NCBI GenBank assembly: GCA_963691655.1
Contig: OY829326.1
Coordinates: forward strand, 148,322,998 to 148,386,997
Direction: 5' to 3'
DNA length: 64,000 nt
Source: Toxonevra muliebris
Taxonomy: Eukaryota; Arthropoda; Insecta; Diptera; Pallopteridae
In this document: one piece after another, positions 22,103-32,070 of the stretch
Position numbering within the stretch: the stretch's first letter is position 1
How the letters are laid out: every line of letters begins with the position of its first letter
Made by a program: the position numbers and the translations under genes
Notes under the pieces: model-generated
What the model saw: only the letters and a program-made list of their open reading frames with translations
Databases searched by the model: none
Told to the model about the DNA's origin: nothing

Positions 22103-23692
22103 TTAAGAAAAATGTTTTAAAAGACCAATTTTGAATTGCGATGCGTTGCTTATTATTTGTAAATGACGAGGAAGGGAGTTCCAAAGACGCATAGTGTAAA
22201 TAAAATATTGACGTTCAGATGTTAAGTTAGAGTGTTTAAATATAATTAAATTATTAGATCGCTGTGAGCGCGTAAAACAAAGTCTTTCATATAAATAATT
22301 AGGCTCCTTAGTGAAAATAATCTTATGCAAAAAAATTAGATTTTTGTACTTTAGAAAATTGTTAAGGCTAATAGAGAAAATCTGTTTAGCATAGTGGGAG
22401 ACGTGATCTGTTCGTTTTAATCCATAGATGTACCTGGCAATGTTATTGTGAAGGACATTCAATTTTCTATTGCTCACAGCGTCACTATTAGCATATATTT
22501 CGCAACCGTACAACAAAGTTGGGACCAGATAAGTTCTCACAAGTAAAAGTCGTATTTTCTTTGGAGTGAAATATTGTGTTATCCAAAGAGAACGAAGCAT
22601 TCCATATACTTTTCCTATTGTACTACAAATGTGAGTATTCCATGTAAGGGTTTTATTAAATATGATTCCAAGGTTTTTTGCTGAATCTACATAGTCAATT
22701 TCAGTGCTATTCAATTTAACTTTTGGGATGTTAATGGTGTTTATCGGTTTCCTAGCAATTACTAGACATTTAGTTTTATTTGGGTTAAGGCACAGACCAT
22801 TTAATGAAGCCCAATCCTGTATACGCTTCAAGTCTTCGTTTAGATGGTTAACGCAAGTATTAATTTCCTCCAGTTTGCAGGATGTGTATAATTGCACATC
22901 ATCTGCATATATGTGAGCCTTACAATTTTTCAAGATGAGTGGTAGATCATTCACGTACGTAACAAATACCAAAGGACCCAGAATGGAACCCTGTGGCACT
23001 CCCTTAGTAACGGGAAGAAGACTAGATAGTTTGTTTTCAATGCATACTGCTTGGAATCTATCTGTGAGATAGGACTTGATTAATTTGGTAGCTGTAGAGG
23101 AAAAGTTGAATAAATGTGAAAGTTTTGAACATAAAATTGTGTGATCCACGGTATCAAAAGCCTTAGAGTGGTCGAAAAGGGCAAGAAAAGTTACCATTTT
23201 ATTATCAATCTCTATACGGATATCTTCACATACATTGATGAGTGCGGTAACGCAACTTTTTGAGCGAAAGCCTGATTGCCTATCTGTGATTAAAAAATTA
23301 TCTAAAAGATATTTGTTCATTTGCTTATGCATTATGGATTCAAGAACTTTAGACAAAAATAGCAGGATAGCAATCGGACGGTATTCATTTGAAGATTTTG
23401 GAATGGGGATAATTTTAGAACGTTTCCAAGTTTGTGGAAAAACGGATGTCATTAAAACAGTGTTAAGAATGTGTGTTATATGTGGTAATAGTTGAGGAAG
23501 TAATGATTTTAAGAACACCGGGTGTATTTTATCAAGACCTATAACATTAGATTTTATAGTCAAGAAGGCTTCGAGAACCTCAAATTGGGTAACACATGAA
23601 AAGCTAAATTCAGATTCCGTCATTGGTAAACTTTTTAAATCGTGACTAATATTTCCTTGCGACGTCGGTAGATTGAGAAACTTTTTGTTCAT
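22103..23692 (-). CDS. LINE reverse transcriptase (ORF2 fragment)
   Basis: A 529-residue stop-free frame; the Met at 23692 is internal to the original protein, so this is not a true start. Motifs in order: DKIHPVFLK and PIPKSSNEYRPI, the fingers region; SGFRSKSCVTAL; LFDHSKAFDTVDH, catalytic motif A; KGVPQGSILGPLVF; HIYADDVQLY, catalytic motif C (near 22,900); then the thumb with KNLGIIFNKTLTWNTHI and LVPTLLYGCEIY. The frame upstream (to about 24,265) encodes a connector (KQPWFSIKIQN, ERDKAFSRWKRY) and part of the endonuclease tail (YYRDFRNIDNAM), but a one-base slip in an 8-A run (plus-strand T run, 23,811-23,818) separates the two. Catalytic residues are intact, but the element lacks its 5' half. 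Confidence 0.85.
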   Translation of the reverse strand: MNKKFLNLPTSQGNISHDLKSLPMTESEFSFSCVTQFEVLEAFLTIKSNVIGLDKIHPVFLKSLLPQLLPHITHILNTVLMTSVFPQTWKRSKIIPIPKSSNEYRPIAILLFLSKVLESIMHKQMNKYLLDNFLITDRQSGFRSKSCVTALINVCEDIRIEIDNKMVTFLALFDHSKAFDTVDHTILCSKLSHLFNFSSTATKLIKSYLTDRFQAVCIENKLSSLLPVTKGVPQGSILGPLVFVTYVNDLPLILKNCKAHIYADDVQLYTSCKLEEINTCVNHLNEDLKRIQDWASLNGLCLNPNKTKCLVIARKPINTINIPKVKLNSTEIDYVDSAKNLGIIFNKTLTWNTHICSTIGKVYGMLRSLWITQYFTPKKIRLLLVRTYLVPTLLYGCEIYANSDAVSNRKLNVLHNNIARYIYGLKRTDHVSHYAKQIFSISLNNFLKYKNLIFLHKIIFTKEPNYLYERLCFTRSQRSNNLIIFKHSNLTSERQYFIYTMRLWNSLPRHLQIISNASQFKIGLLKHFS

Positions 23693-24265
23693 ATCATTTA
23701 CGTCAAGATTCAGGTTAGCAGGGGTCTTGTTACAACCGATACCAATATTACGTATTTGTTTCCATGTTTTCTTACTACCTACAGCTTCTGTAAACCTTGT
23801 GTCATAAAAATTTTTTTTGAGGTTTTAATTTCTTTTGTAACCAATTTTCTGAGTTGCCTATACTTTTCATGCAAGCTTGAAGTTTTGTACCTCTTCCAGC
23901 GACTAAAAGCTTTATCTCGTTCGGATATTAAATTTTGTATTTTGATAGAAAACCAAGGCTGTTTGTTCCGTCTTACTATACCCTTCTTTTCTGGTACATA
24001 TTTGTCAAATAAGTATTTTAGGTGCTGTCTAAAAAAAGTATTTGTTCATTTACGGTAGTCATAATTCGTATATAGTTCCAATTTATAACCTGAATCTCAT
24101 TATAAAGCATAGCATTGTCAATGTTTCTAAAATCTCTGTAATAAAATATGTTGTCTGTTAATGTAATCTGAAAGTCATAAATTAAAAATTGCATAAAGTG
24201 TGCAAACTTGTCAAAATTGATATGAAATTTGACAATGTGTTTATGTGTTTTACGAGGTTTACAAA
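23693..24265 (-). pseudogene. LINE ORF2 upstream part, frameshifted
   Basis: Minus-strand sequence just 5' of the reverse transcriptase frame. It encodes N-I-F-Y-Y-R-D-F-R-N-I-D (end of endonuclease/linker), then KYLFDKYVPEKKG, RRNKQPWFSIKIQN and ERDKAFSRWKRYKTSS, a layout typical of the linker of CR1/Jockey LINEs. At least two frame changes occur: one near 24,030 and one at the poly-A (plus-strand poly-T) run at 23,811-23,818. It ends at the flanking inverted repeat, where the endonuclease is cut off. Confidence 0.65.
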
Positions 24266-24488
24266 GCTTTTACACGTTTTAATGAAGCCCTTTAATATCT
24301 TTACAGGTTTATACCAACTTACCCCTTAATGCTGAGATCTTGGCTAAATCAAAGACGTTTTGCATTTACTACTTTGCCTATAGATTGTGTTTTTTGAACA
24401 AATGACGTTTGTGCAACAGATGTTGTTGTTGACACATTAAACGAAAACCTTACAAAAAAAAAGCATCACCATCATCAAAATAAAAAAA

Positions 24489-24525
24489 TATAAAATCTGT
24501 CAACAAATAAAGCTTGCATCAGCGA
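24489..24525 (+). promoter_or_regulatory. Possible TATA/initiator promoter of protease gene 1
   Basis: TATAAA at 24489-24494 is followed by TCAGC with its A at 24521, 32 bases downstream. That matches the usual spacing of TATA box and insect initiator. It would give a 5' UTR of about 210 bases before the ATG at 24732. In A+T-rich DNA such pairs also arise by chance. Confidence 0.35.
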
Positions 24526-24731
24526 ATTTGTTAGAGATCTATGAATTACTTCTGTACTCTTTATCACATTCTAAGCTTTATACGCTTACTATTTACACTT
24601 GAGAATACAGAAAACTTTGCGATAAGTTCCCAATACTTGTTTGTATATTATCCAATGTAAAATGTTTTCATTTCATTTTTGTCTTTTGTGTTCATTATTG
24701 ACAGTTTTGGTTTTTTTTTTGATTGATTATC

Positions 24732-25867
24732 ATGCAAGTTTTTTTCAATATCTTACTATTATATTTTATAATTTTTATTATTGGGAGATCATTTTCAGCG
24801 AGTATCTCAAACAATTTTAGCTCTTCTGATAATTTCATTGACAGCGATGATGACTTCTTTGCTACCTACGATGGTGACGATGATCATGAAAATTATGAAG
24901 ATGATGATTTCCAAATGCTTATCTCTGGGGGATATCGTCCACAAAAACATATGTTTACCAAATATGTGGTATCAATACGCACTTCAAAACCCACTGCATA
25001 TTTTGGTGACAATCATTTCTGCACCGGTACCATAATTGCATCGCAAATTGTATTAACAGCAGCACATTGTGTAGTGGAGTAGGTGGTATCGGTTAGAACG
25101 TTTATATTTTTATTACAATACTATTGCTTTTCTTTTTATTTCCAGCCCCAATAAAGTAGTAACGCGCCCACGTCGTTTAGTAGTTGTCGCTGGAGCACCA
25201 AATCGTCTCAAAGAAGCTAAAACCACCATAATATTGGCCGTTGATCGTATAATACCGCATACAGAATTTACACGTAAAGGATCACATGATATTGCGATAA
25301 TACGCGTAAAGGGACAATTCCCTGATGATAATGATGCTATCAAAATAATTTCAATGAATTATCATTATGTAAAATCGGGTACCAATTGTACGGTGCTGGG
25401 TTGGGGCCAAATGTTTAAAGTATAAAAATTAGCTCTAATTTTTAGTAATTTATTATGTTTATTATACCAAGTTTGGACTTTGTTTGTTTTTGTTTTGTTT
25501 TTTATAGAATGGTCCCTATTCTGCTGATGCCGTATACGTAAACTTAACAATATATAAGCGTGAAGTTTGCAAAAAATTCTATCCACATATAACTGATGAT
25601 TCAATATATTGTGCTGGTGATAAATTAGATTGGGAGAAGGATGCATGCCGCGGTGATTCTGGCAGTCCACTAATATGTGGTGGTAAATTGGTTGGCATTT
25701 CTTCGTGGGGAATGCGTTGCGGTGAGAAAGAATTTCCATCGGTTTTTGCCAGTTTACGTTCTCATCGTAAGTGGATTAGTTCAATTAATGCTGCATGGCG
25801 CTTAGGGGTACGAAAAGAAGCTATACTCTTATATATAATAGTAGTAATAACTATAACTTATTTGTAA
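24732..25867 (+). CDS. Trypsin-like serine protease, gene 1 (three exons)
   Basis: Exons 24732-25078, 25146-25419 and 25508-25867 join to 326 residues; introns of 67 and 88 bp have GT-AG ends, in phases 2 and 0. I chose the ATG at 24732; the open frame begins earlier at a TTG. Residues 1-20 are a hydrophobic signal peptide. Residues 33-59 are very acidic (about 15 Asp/Glu). The S1 domain starts near I-S-G-G (64-67). The triad is His112 (TAAHC), Asp164 (HDIAII) and Ser258 (GDSGSP). Asp252, six residues before Ser, is the trypsin S1-pocket Asp, and S-W-G precedes the pocket wall. Cysteines fit the 42-58, 136-201, 168-182 and 191-220 disulfides. The last 14 residues are hydrophobic (I-L-L-Y-I-I-V-V), which suggests a GPI or membrane anchor. 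No Arg/Lys precedes I-S-G-G, so ordinary tryptic activation is not evident. AATAAA overlaps the stop region at 25870-25875. It is a paralogue of the gene at 27042. Confidence 0.9.
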
Positions 25868-25875
25868 AGAATAAA

Positions 25876-26080
25876 AATTAGGGTAGCTTATATCATGTAT
25901 AATCATATCTTGTTTGGAATCTAAAGAATAAGAAAAATTAAAGATTTTGAAATCTTTCTACAGCGAATGTGTTTCTTATATACACTTGGATTACATTAAA
26001 TTTCATGGTCAATTTATATATAATAGTTACTGGTTTACGGATTTATTTTTAGGTTTCACTTTAATGAATAACTTTTGATT
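25876..26080. other. Short intergenic spacer after protease gene 1
   Basis: A+T-rich; possible additional polyadenylation signals; nothing else seen. Confidence 0.4.
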
Positions 26081-26545
26081 TGGGTTTAGATCTTATAGTC
26101 TGGTTTTTATTTTTATTTAGGACTTATTCTGGACCTGAATTCTGGCCTACTTTTTATTGAAATTTCGGCCTGAATTTGATCTAAGTTTTTCTGTTTGTAA
26201 TTGGAATTTTGTTTTTAATTTTGGCCTGCAATTTGACATGATTTTTTATCTAAATTTTGATCCGAAAATTGGTCTGAATTTTTGTTTGATTTTTAGTCTT
26301 AAATTTGATCTGAATTTTTACTCGAATTTTGGTGCACGTTTGATCTTAAATTGGTTTTAGTTTTTAATTAAAATTTAATTTACTCTAGGGTCTGCGATTT
26401 GGTCTGATTTTAGGTTTAAATTTGTTGTATAATTTTGATCCAGATTTTTGTTTTGTGGTCTGAGTTTTAGTCTGAATCTAAATTTCGTTCTGCTTTTGGG
26501 CTGATTTTTGATTTGAATTTTTTGTACTTTTGAACAAGGATCTGA
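26080..26545. repeat. Degenerate short tandem array (GGTCTGAATTTTGAT-like)
   Basis: About thirty diverged units of 14-17 bp close to GGTCTGAATTTTGATC alternate through the whole segment. The complement of this unit (AATTCAGACCAAAATTCAGA) forms the arrays at 43,782-44,150 and 44,440-44,670, so the same satellite type occurs in opposite orientations 17 kb apart. No coding potential; frames on both strands are spurious. Confidence 0.7.
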
Positions 26546-27041
26546 AACTAACATGATTTTCAATTCTTTTTGTAAATCCGTTGAGTTTCCTTTACATTCA
26601 GATCTTCATCTTTTTTCAGAGCTCCTCATTAATCACACTTTTTTCTCAATGGCTCGCAATGACTACTACATTTTTTTCTAGTTTCACTGCATGAGCTGGA
26701 ACACATAACAAAAAATTTGTAACAGGTGCAGAAAACTATATATATTTTGAACCATTCAGCAGTCCATATCTATCAATCAGTCTGTTTTTCTCATGATAAT
26801 TCCTGTAAATATAAAGATATCAGAATGAATTTGTACACGAATATTATAACTGCAAATGAACAAGTTCGGAATTCGAAAAATCGAATAAGAATCATTCCTA
26901 TCTTTCATACAAAAAATAGCCTACAAAGTTTTAAATTGGGCATAATTTTTCATCTATATCTATATAGTCATGATTCATTTTGAAATTTATTTCCCCAGTC
27001 TGTCATTAAAAAATCAAAAAACAAAAAAATACGTGAGCAAG
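26546..27041. other. Spacer upstream of protease gene 2
   Basis: Non-coding. TATATATA occurs at about 26,738-26,745 with TCAG strings 15-40 bases later, which could be a promoter, but spacing is not convincing. No other feature. Confidence 0.4.
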
Positions 27042-28052
27042 ATGAAGATTTTATATACACTAACGTTTGTTCTACTGCTGCTACTAATGAATATACAGCG
27101 TACTTCAGCTGTTGCTGGTGGATTTCGTGATCCAGCCGAGATGCCATATGTAAAGTATATGGTATCGATAAGATCACGAACAGCATGGAAGTTTTTCGGT
27201 GACAATCATTTCTGTGGTGGAACAATAATTGGACCAAAAGTTATACTAACTGCAGCACATTGTGTTATGGAGTAAGTGAACTGAGGGTGATATCAGGAAT
27301 TTTCTATTGAATTTTGCTATAGTCTACTACACATATTTTCATTTCCAGTAAACGTAAAGTCCTGACACCAGCAAGACGTATGATTGTTGTTGCAGGTACA
27401 CCGAATCGTTTGGATCAAACCACTACAACCGAACTATGTCCCGTGGATTACGTTTACGCACACTCAAATTATATATTATATAGCAAAGATGATGTTGCTC
27501 TAATCTTTTTGAAAGACAATTTACCCACAGATAATCCCGCAATCGAAATAATGAAATTGCCCGAAGTACCACCAAAACCGAATGCAACGTGTTTTTTACT
27601 CGGTTGGGGGCGTATGTATTGGGTAAGGAGCACGTACTCTGGTTTTAGTTATTAAATGAATTTACAATATACGCATTCCATAGAAAGGACCACTTTCAGC
27701 TAAAGCATCTACAATTGATGTCCGTTTATTTCCGGATAAGGAATGCCGGAGAACACATCCAAAATATACTATTGGTGTTCTTTGTGCTTCCAATGATAAT
27801 GACTATACCCAAGATCCCTGCCGCGGCGATTCAGGTGGACCGTTAATTTGTGACGGTGTCCTTACTGGTGTCATATCATATACAATCGCATGTGGCAGCG
27901 TATTATTTCCCAGTTTGTTTACGGATGTTTACCACGAATTAAAATGGATTAATGATACTTTAAATGAGGGGCATCAGACGTCTTACATCGGCACTTTTTC
28001 AAAAATATTTTATATATTTGAGTTAATGTTTTTAATTACGTATTGGTTTTAA
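27042..28052 (+). CDS. Trypsin-like serine protease, gene 2 (three exons)
   Basis: Exons 27042-27271, 27349-27622 and 27684-28052 join to 290 residues; introns of 77 and 61 bp have GT-AG ends, in phases 2 and 0, exactly as in gene 1, and exon 2 is the same length (274 bp). Residues 1-23 are a signal peptide ending T-S-A. V-A-G-G (24-27) follows at once and aligns with the mature I-V-G-G start, so there is almost no propeptide. The triad is His73 (TAAHC), Asp125 (DDVALI) and Ser218 (CRGDSGGP). Asp212 is at the trypsin S1-pocket site. The pocket wall reads S-Y-T-I instead of S-W-G, so specificity may differ from trypsin. The C-terminus is hydrophobic (IFYIFELMFLITYWF), again suggesting a membrane or GPI anchor. 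AATAAA lies at 28064-28069. It is a secreted or surface endopeptidase; the substrate is unknown. Confidence 0.9.
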
Positions 28053-28239
28053 GTTCATTGTTTAATAAATTATTTTTTCTAAACGGTAAGACTCATTGAT
28101 GATTGATCTTTCTTTTTCTCTCATTTTTTTGTGTTATAATTTGAAGTTCTTAGAAAGGGAATTAAAGTAAATTTCGTAATTAAACCCAGTATTTTCGAAT
28201 TGTCTCTTACTCAGAATTTATAGTTCAAGTTTGATAATT

Positions 28240-29290
28240 TCAAATTTCAATACTTGAAAGATATTTATATTGTTTTCCAGTATTTCCAACAGGTCAGTAC
28301 AGTAATTGAATTTTTGATAGCACAAGTATTTACAAATACTAATACCGAGACTCGTAGTGATATTAAGTGCTGTGGTACCGGAAATAAAAAAAAAACTCAA
28401 GAAGTATTTAATTTTTATGTATTTTTGATAGTTAAAGATACTTAAAAGTAATTGAAAGTACTTAAAAATACTTGAAAGTGATAGAAAATATCTACTTAAA
28501 ATGTATTTGAAAGTAGTTGCAGATATTTATCTGCAAGTACTTGAAAATATTGAAAAATATTGTAAAAATTGAGAAAAAATAGGAGTATTTACAAATGCTT
28601 GAAGGTATTTAAAAATACTTCAAAATAGTTGAAGATATACCTAAAATTATTTGAAAATACATGAATATCTTCGAAAATGCATGAAACTTTTTGGAAATAT
28701 ATAAAAATAATTGAAAATACTTAGGAATATTGGAAAATAGTTAAAATTTTTTTAAGGTACAAAAAAATATGTATATGACAAAAGATGCTAATGGACATAC
28801 TATAAAGTAATTGAAATAACTTGAAAATACTTCAAGATATTTTAAAGAATTAAAAATTACTAGGCTGATTCTTGAATACTTGAAAATAATTAAAAGTTCA
28901 AGAAAATAAAAAAATATATTTATTTTTTTTTTACTTAGTATTTGAAAATACTTAAAAATATTTATAAATACTTAAAAGTACTTGAAGATATTTGCAAGTA
29001 CTTGAAAATATTGGGAAATACTTAAAAGTATTACTTAAATATTTAAAAGTACTTGAAATTGCATAAAAATAATTGAAAGTACTTGAAAATCATGAAATAC
29101 TGAAAAATACTTTAAAAAATTTGAAAAACAGGTTCTTAAAAATAGTTGAAAGTACTGGAAAGTTACCTAAAAATACTCACTTTAAAGTACTTGAAAATAT
29201 TTCTAACTACTGGAAAGTACTTGAAAAAGATTGCAAATACGTCAAGATGCTGAACAGTTTTAAATTTACGCTTAAAAATTCTTCAAAAGT
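28240..29290. repeat. Degenerate tandem array (ACTTGAAAATA-like)
   Basis: About one kilobase of diverged 10-13 bp units, mostly ACTTGAAAATA or ACTTGAAAGTA with TATTTGAAAAT variants, continuous from just after protease gene 2. The frame at 29,073-29,327 is a by-product of the repeat. Unit and period differ from the arrays at 26.1 and 56.5 kb. Confidence 0.75.
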
Positions 29291-29294
29291 TTCA

Positions 29295-30860
29295 GCCATT
29301 TCATACTTCATGAAGTTGTGGATATAAGAAGGCAAATGGCATTTGTAGTTGCAAACCAAAATTGAACGTCAGTCCAACACTATTCCATTACAAAAGTTTC
29401 ATAACCTTTAAATACGTGACCCATAACGTGTAAGTAAATTTTTCTAATGAAAAATCGTCTCTCAAAAAAGTAATATCCTCCTCCCAAAACTCCATCTTCT
29501 GGTCAAATATTGTGCTGTTTGCTTCTCATATTCTTTACTTCCAATTTATTTTAAAGCCAAAGTGGCTTTTTAATTAAAGTCTTTGCCATTTTATAATCTT
29601 TAACTGAATGTTCCAATAGATACAACAGTAAACATTTAAATTTAAAAAAATTAATTATTTATGTATAGATGTAAATGCATACCCATATGCTCACATTTTG
29701 TAAGAAAATTCTTTTAAAATACTTAAAATATACAATTAAGTACATATATAAAATAAACAATAAACAATTTAAAACCAACACCTGCAAATATTCACAGACA
29801 AACGCATTCACCTACGTATGCATTCAGTGCCAACCTCTGCATATTCTCTTATCAGCAATCATCATAATCACAGACGATGCCATAACATTGATTGTTACTA
29901 CCTACTAACAATAAGCAAGTATAATGCAACCTATTCGTTGTTGGTTGCAAGTTTCATGTAAAGTTTTAGCAAACGGTTCCAGTTTCATTTGCTTTCAGTT
30001 TCAGTTCGTATAAATTGTTGTTGTTGTTGTCGTTGATGCCGAAATGTTTACATGCAATGATTGAATTTGTTTACACCATTAAATTGCAAATTGCTATCTG
30101 CAATTTTGCATAAATTGCAATAAAAATTTTCAACAAATAACTTTAATAACAACAGCAACAACAGCATCAACTAAAACTAACAACATCAACATCATCTCAC
30201 CTCAACTTCATTTGTTACATTGTCGTTGTCGTTGTCATCGTCGTTGTTGTACTTATTAGTTTTGCCAGTTTTGTCTAGGTAAAGTGTGTAGTTTTGAACC
30301 TAAATAGTTGAACTATTTCGTAAGTGAAGCTGCACAAACTCTACATATTCTATCGTATGTAGAACAATATGTGACCAAAGCATAAAATATTCATGCAAGT
30401 ATTAGGTACCTACACTCATACATACTCAAGAATATGCAATGATGTGCATATTGTGCATGCATAGAAAGTGCAACATTTTGTGTTCTTGTGGTTAGATGAA
30501 GTATGAAAAGTGCCTTTTATAATTTTCATAAGTTAAACATTTTATTGTTTAGAAAATATGCTTACTTATATGGCTGTAAATTTTTAAAGAAGGACAAGAC
30601 TCTGTATTTGAAATATACACACATTGCAAGGACTTCAGTATGCACATAAGTTTTGAAAAATAGGATTTTAGTTATTTTTTAAAAAAGCATCATTTCATTT
30701 CATTTTCAAGAACAATTGCATTCTGCAACAAATTGGCCTCTTACTCAATCTAATGGTGAATAAGTAACTTTTTAGTGATAATTCGACGTCGCTGATTTTG
30801 CCCCTGTACTTAGATTTCCACCATTTATCACTAAAGAAGTATGCAACAAATTTATGGCTA
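29295..30860. other. Non-coding stretch with microsatellites
   Basis: Contains TTG/GTT and CAA/CAT trinucleotide runs around 30,000-30,250 and CATA-type repeats. No gene recognised. Confidence 0.5.
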
Positions 30861-30894
30861 TACCACCTTGATCAAAAAGTTCCCGGAATTTATT

Positions 30895-31272
30895 CAGAAA
30901 ATTAAAAATACAAGTTTATTCATCTAAATCTATATTGTCCCCTTCAAAATAATCCCTATCGACTGCAACACACTTATGCCAGCGCTTGATCCAATCCTCG
31001 AAACATTTTTTATATTCGGTTTTCCATTACTTCCTCTCGGCTGCTGAAGCGCGTTCCCCGTAATGGTTTTTTAACTCGATTGAACAGAAAGAAGTCAAAT
31101 CAGGTGAATTCGGTGGCTGTTGGATGGTATTTGTTGCATTTTTCGTCAAATTACGAATAATGATGGATTGATGGATTTAGCATGGAGCAAAATCCACGAG
31201 TTTTCTGTCCACAATTCTGGTCTCTTTCGGCGAATTGCTTCACGCAAACATCTCATAACGCCCAAATAATAC
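30895..31272 (-). pseudogene. Mariner-type transposase 3' half, frameshifted
   Basis: Minus strand, beginning with E-Y-Y-L-G-V-M-R-C-L-R-E-A-I and N-S-W-I-L-L-H, where the second catalytic Asp motif (HDNA in relatives) should be; here it reads H-A-K-S. Frames then shift through NATNTIQQPPNSPDL and DFFLFNRVKKPLRGTRFSS. Near the 3' end, W-H-K-C-V-A-like and ILKGT-like pieces precede the terminal repeat. At least three frame changes or stops are present. Nothing N-terminal to this point was found. Confidence 0.65.
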
Positions 31273-32070
31273 TCTTTGGGGGTTCTGACCTCCCCCCCCC
31301 CCCCCCCCCGAAATGTGGAAACTTTCTTCTATTTTTTGATATTCATTGCCAGTGGATGAAAAAAAAGTCAAAATAAAATCTACTGAACAGTTTGTAAATA
31401 TTTTTTTGCTTCCATCGGTTTCATTCTAAAAAAATCAAATATAAAAAAATAAACTTGAAATTTTAGTTACACTATGCGACCAGAACCGATTTGTTTTCTT
31501 TGACATGAGGTTTGACTTTGGATACAAAAAAAGAAGGTGATGCTGAGCAATTTTGCATTTATAGTTTTTCTAGGTCAGTAACTGTTTTTGATTTACAGTT
31601 TCGGGTTCATTTGAAAGGGCATGATTCAGCCTATAATTTCTGGATTTCGAAGTTTGTAGCACGCCAGTGTTCAGCTCTCCAATTTAAAAAAATGGCCAAA
31701 AATTCTATTTTAGGGTTTTCCATCCCATTTTTTTCTGGCGTGATGGGAAATTTTTGAACTCAGATTCGTGTTCAGTATAAAAAATTCATTCACAAATACT
31801 AGGAACCATTTTATACGCAAAGCCCATGTAGGGCAGTAGTAGTGGGTCAGCTCCAAAGTTCTAGGAAACAATCTTAAAATGTGATTAATTCTTTAACCCA
31901 TTATTGCTCAGAGCACCCCAACTCGGAAGACCTCTTTCAATGCAGTAACTGCACGAATTTCGGGAATATAAGCCAACCTCATCCGGATTCCTTATCATGG
32001 CCCAAATTCCCACTGATAATCATTTGAAAAAAATGAGCCTTTGACTATTTTTAGTACTTTTGGTAATTGT
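31273..32070. mobile_element. hAT-like nonautonomous element core, copy 1 (ends missing)
   Basis: Aligns with 59,240-60,020 in the same order and orientation at very high identity by eye. It includes the G/C homopolymer near the left end (C run 31,291-31,309), GACATGAGGTTTGACTTTGG, and the block CATCCGGATTCCTTATCATG. It lacks the first about 30 bp and last about 110 bp of that element and so has no terminal repeats of its own. It sits inside the mariner-ended composite. Confidence 0.75.

Larger units (their letters stand above)
21880..24293 (-). mobile_element. 5'-truncated CR1/L2-type LINE bracketed by inverted repeats
   Basis: The minus strand carries the end of an endonuclease region, a connector and a full reverse transcriptase, then a 3' UTR that closes with an AAAAT microsatellite (plus-strand TTTTA repeats at about 21,912-21,936). 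Directly outside lie two imperfect inverted repeats of about 30 bp: 21,879-21,906 (AGGGCCTTCATCAAAACGTG) and 24,263-24,292, whose complement starts AGGGCTTCATTAAAACGTGT. LINEs do not have terminal inverted repeats, so the flanks belong to the target or to a second element. The 5' end is truncated in the endonuclease. Confidence 0.75.

Noticed and set aside
31512..31757. Similar 81-91 residue frames in two hAT-like copies (also 59,466-59,741)
   Set aside because: There is no ATG (both begin at TTG), and the differences between copies are mostly amino-acid changing, so similarity reflects recent copying, not selection on a protein.
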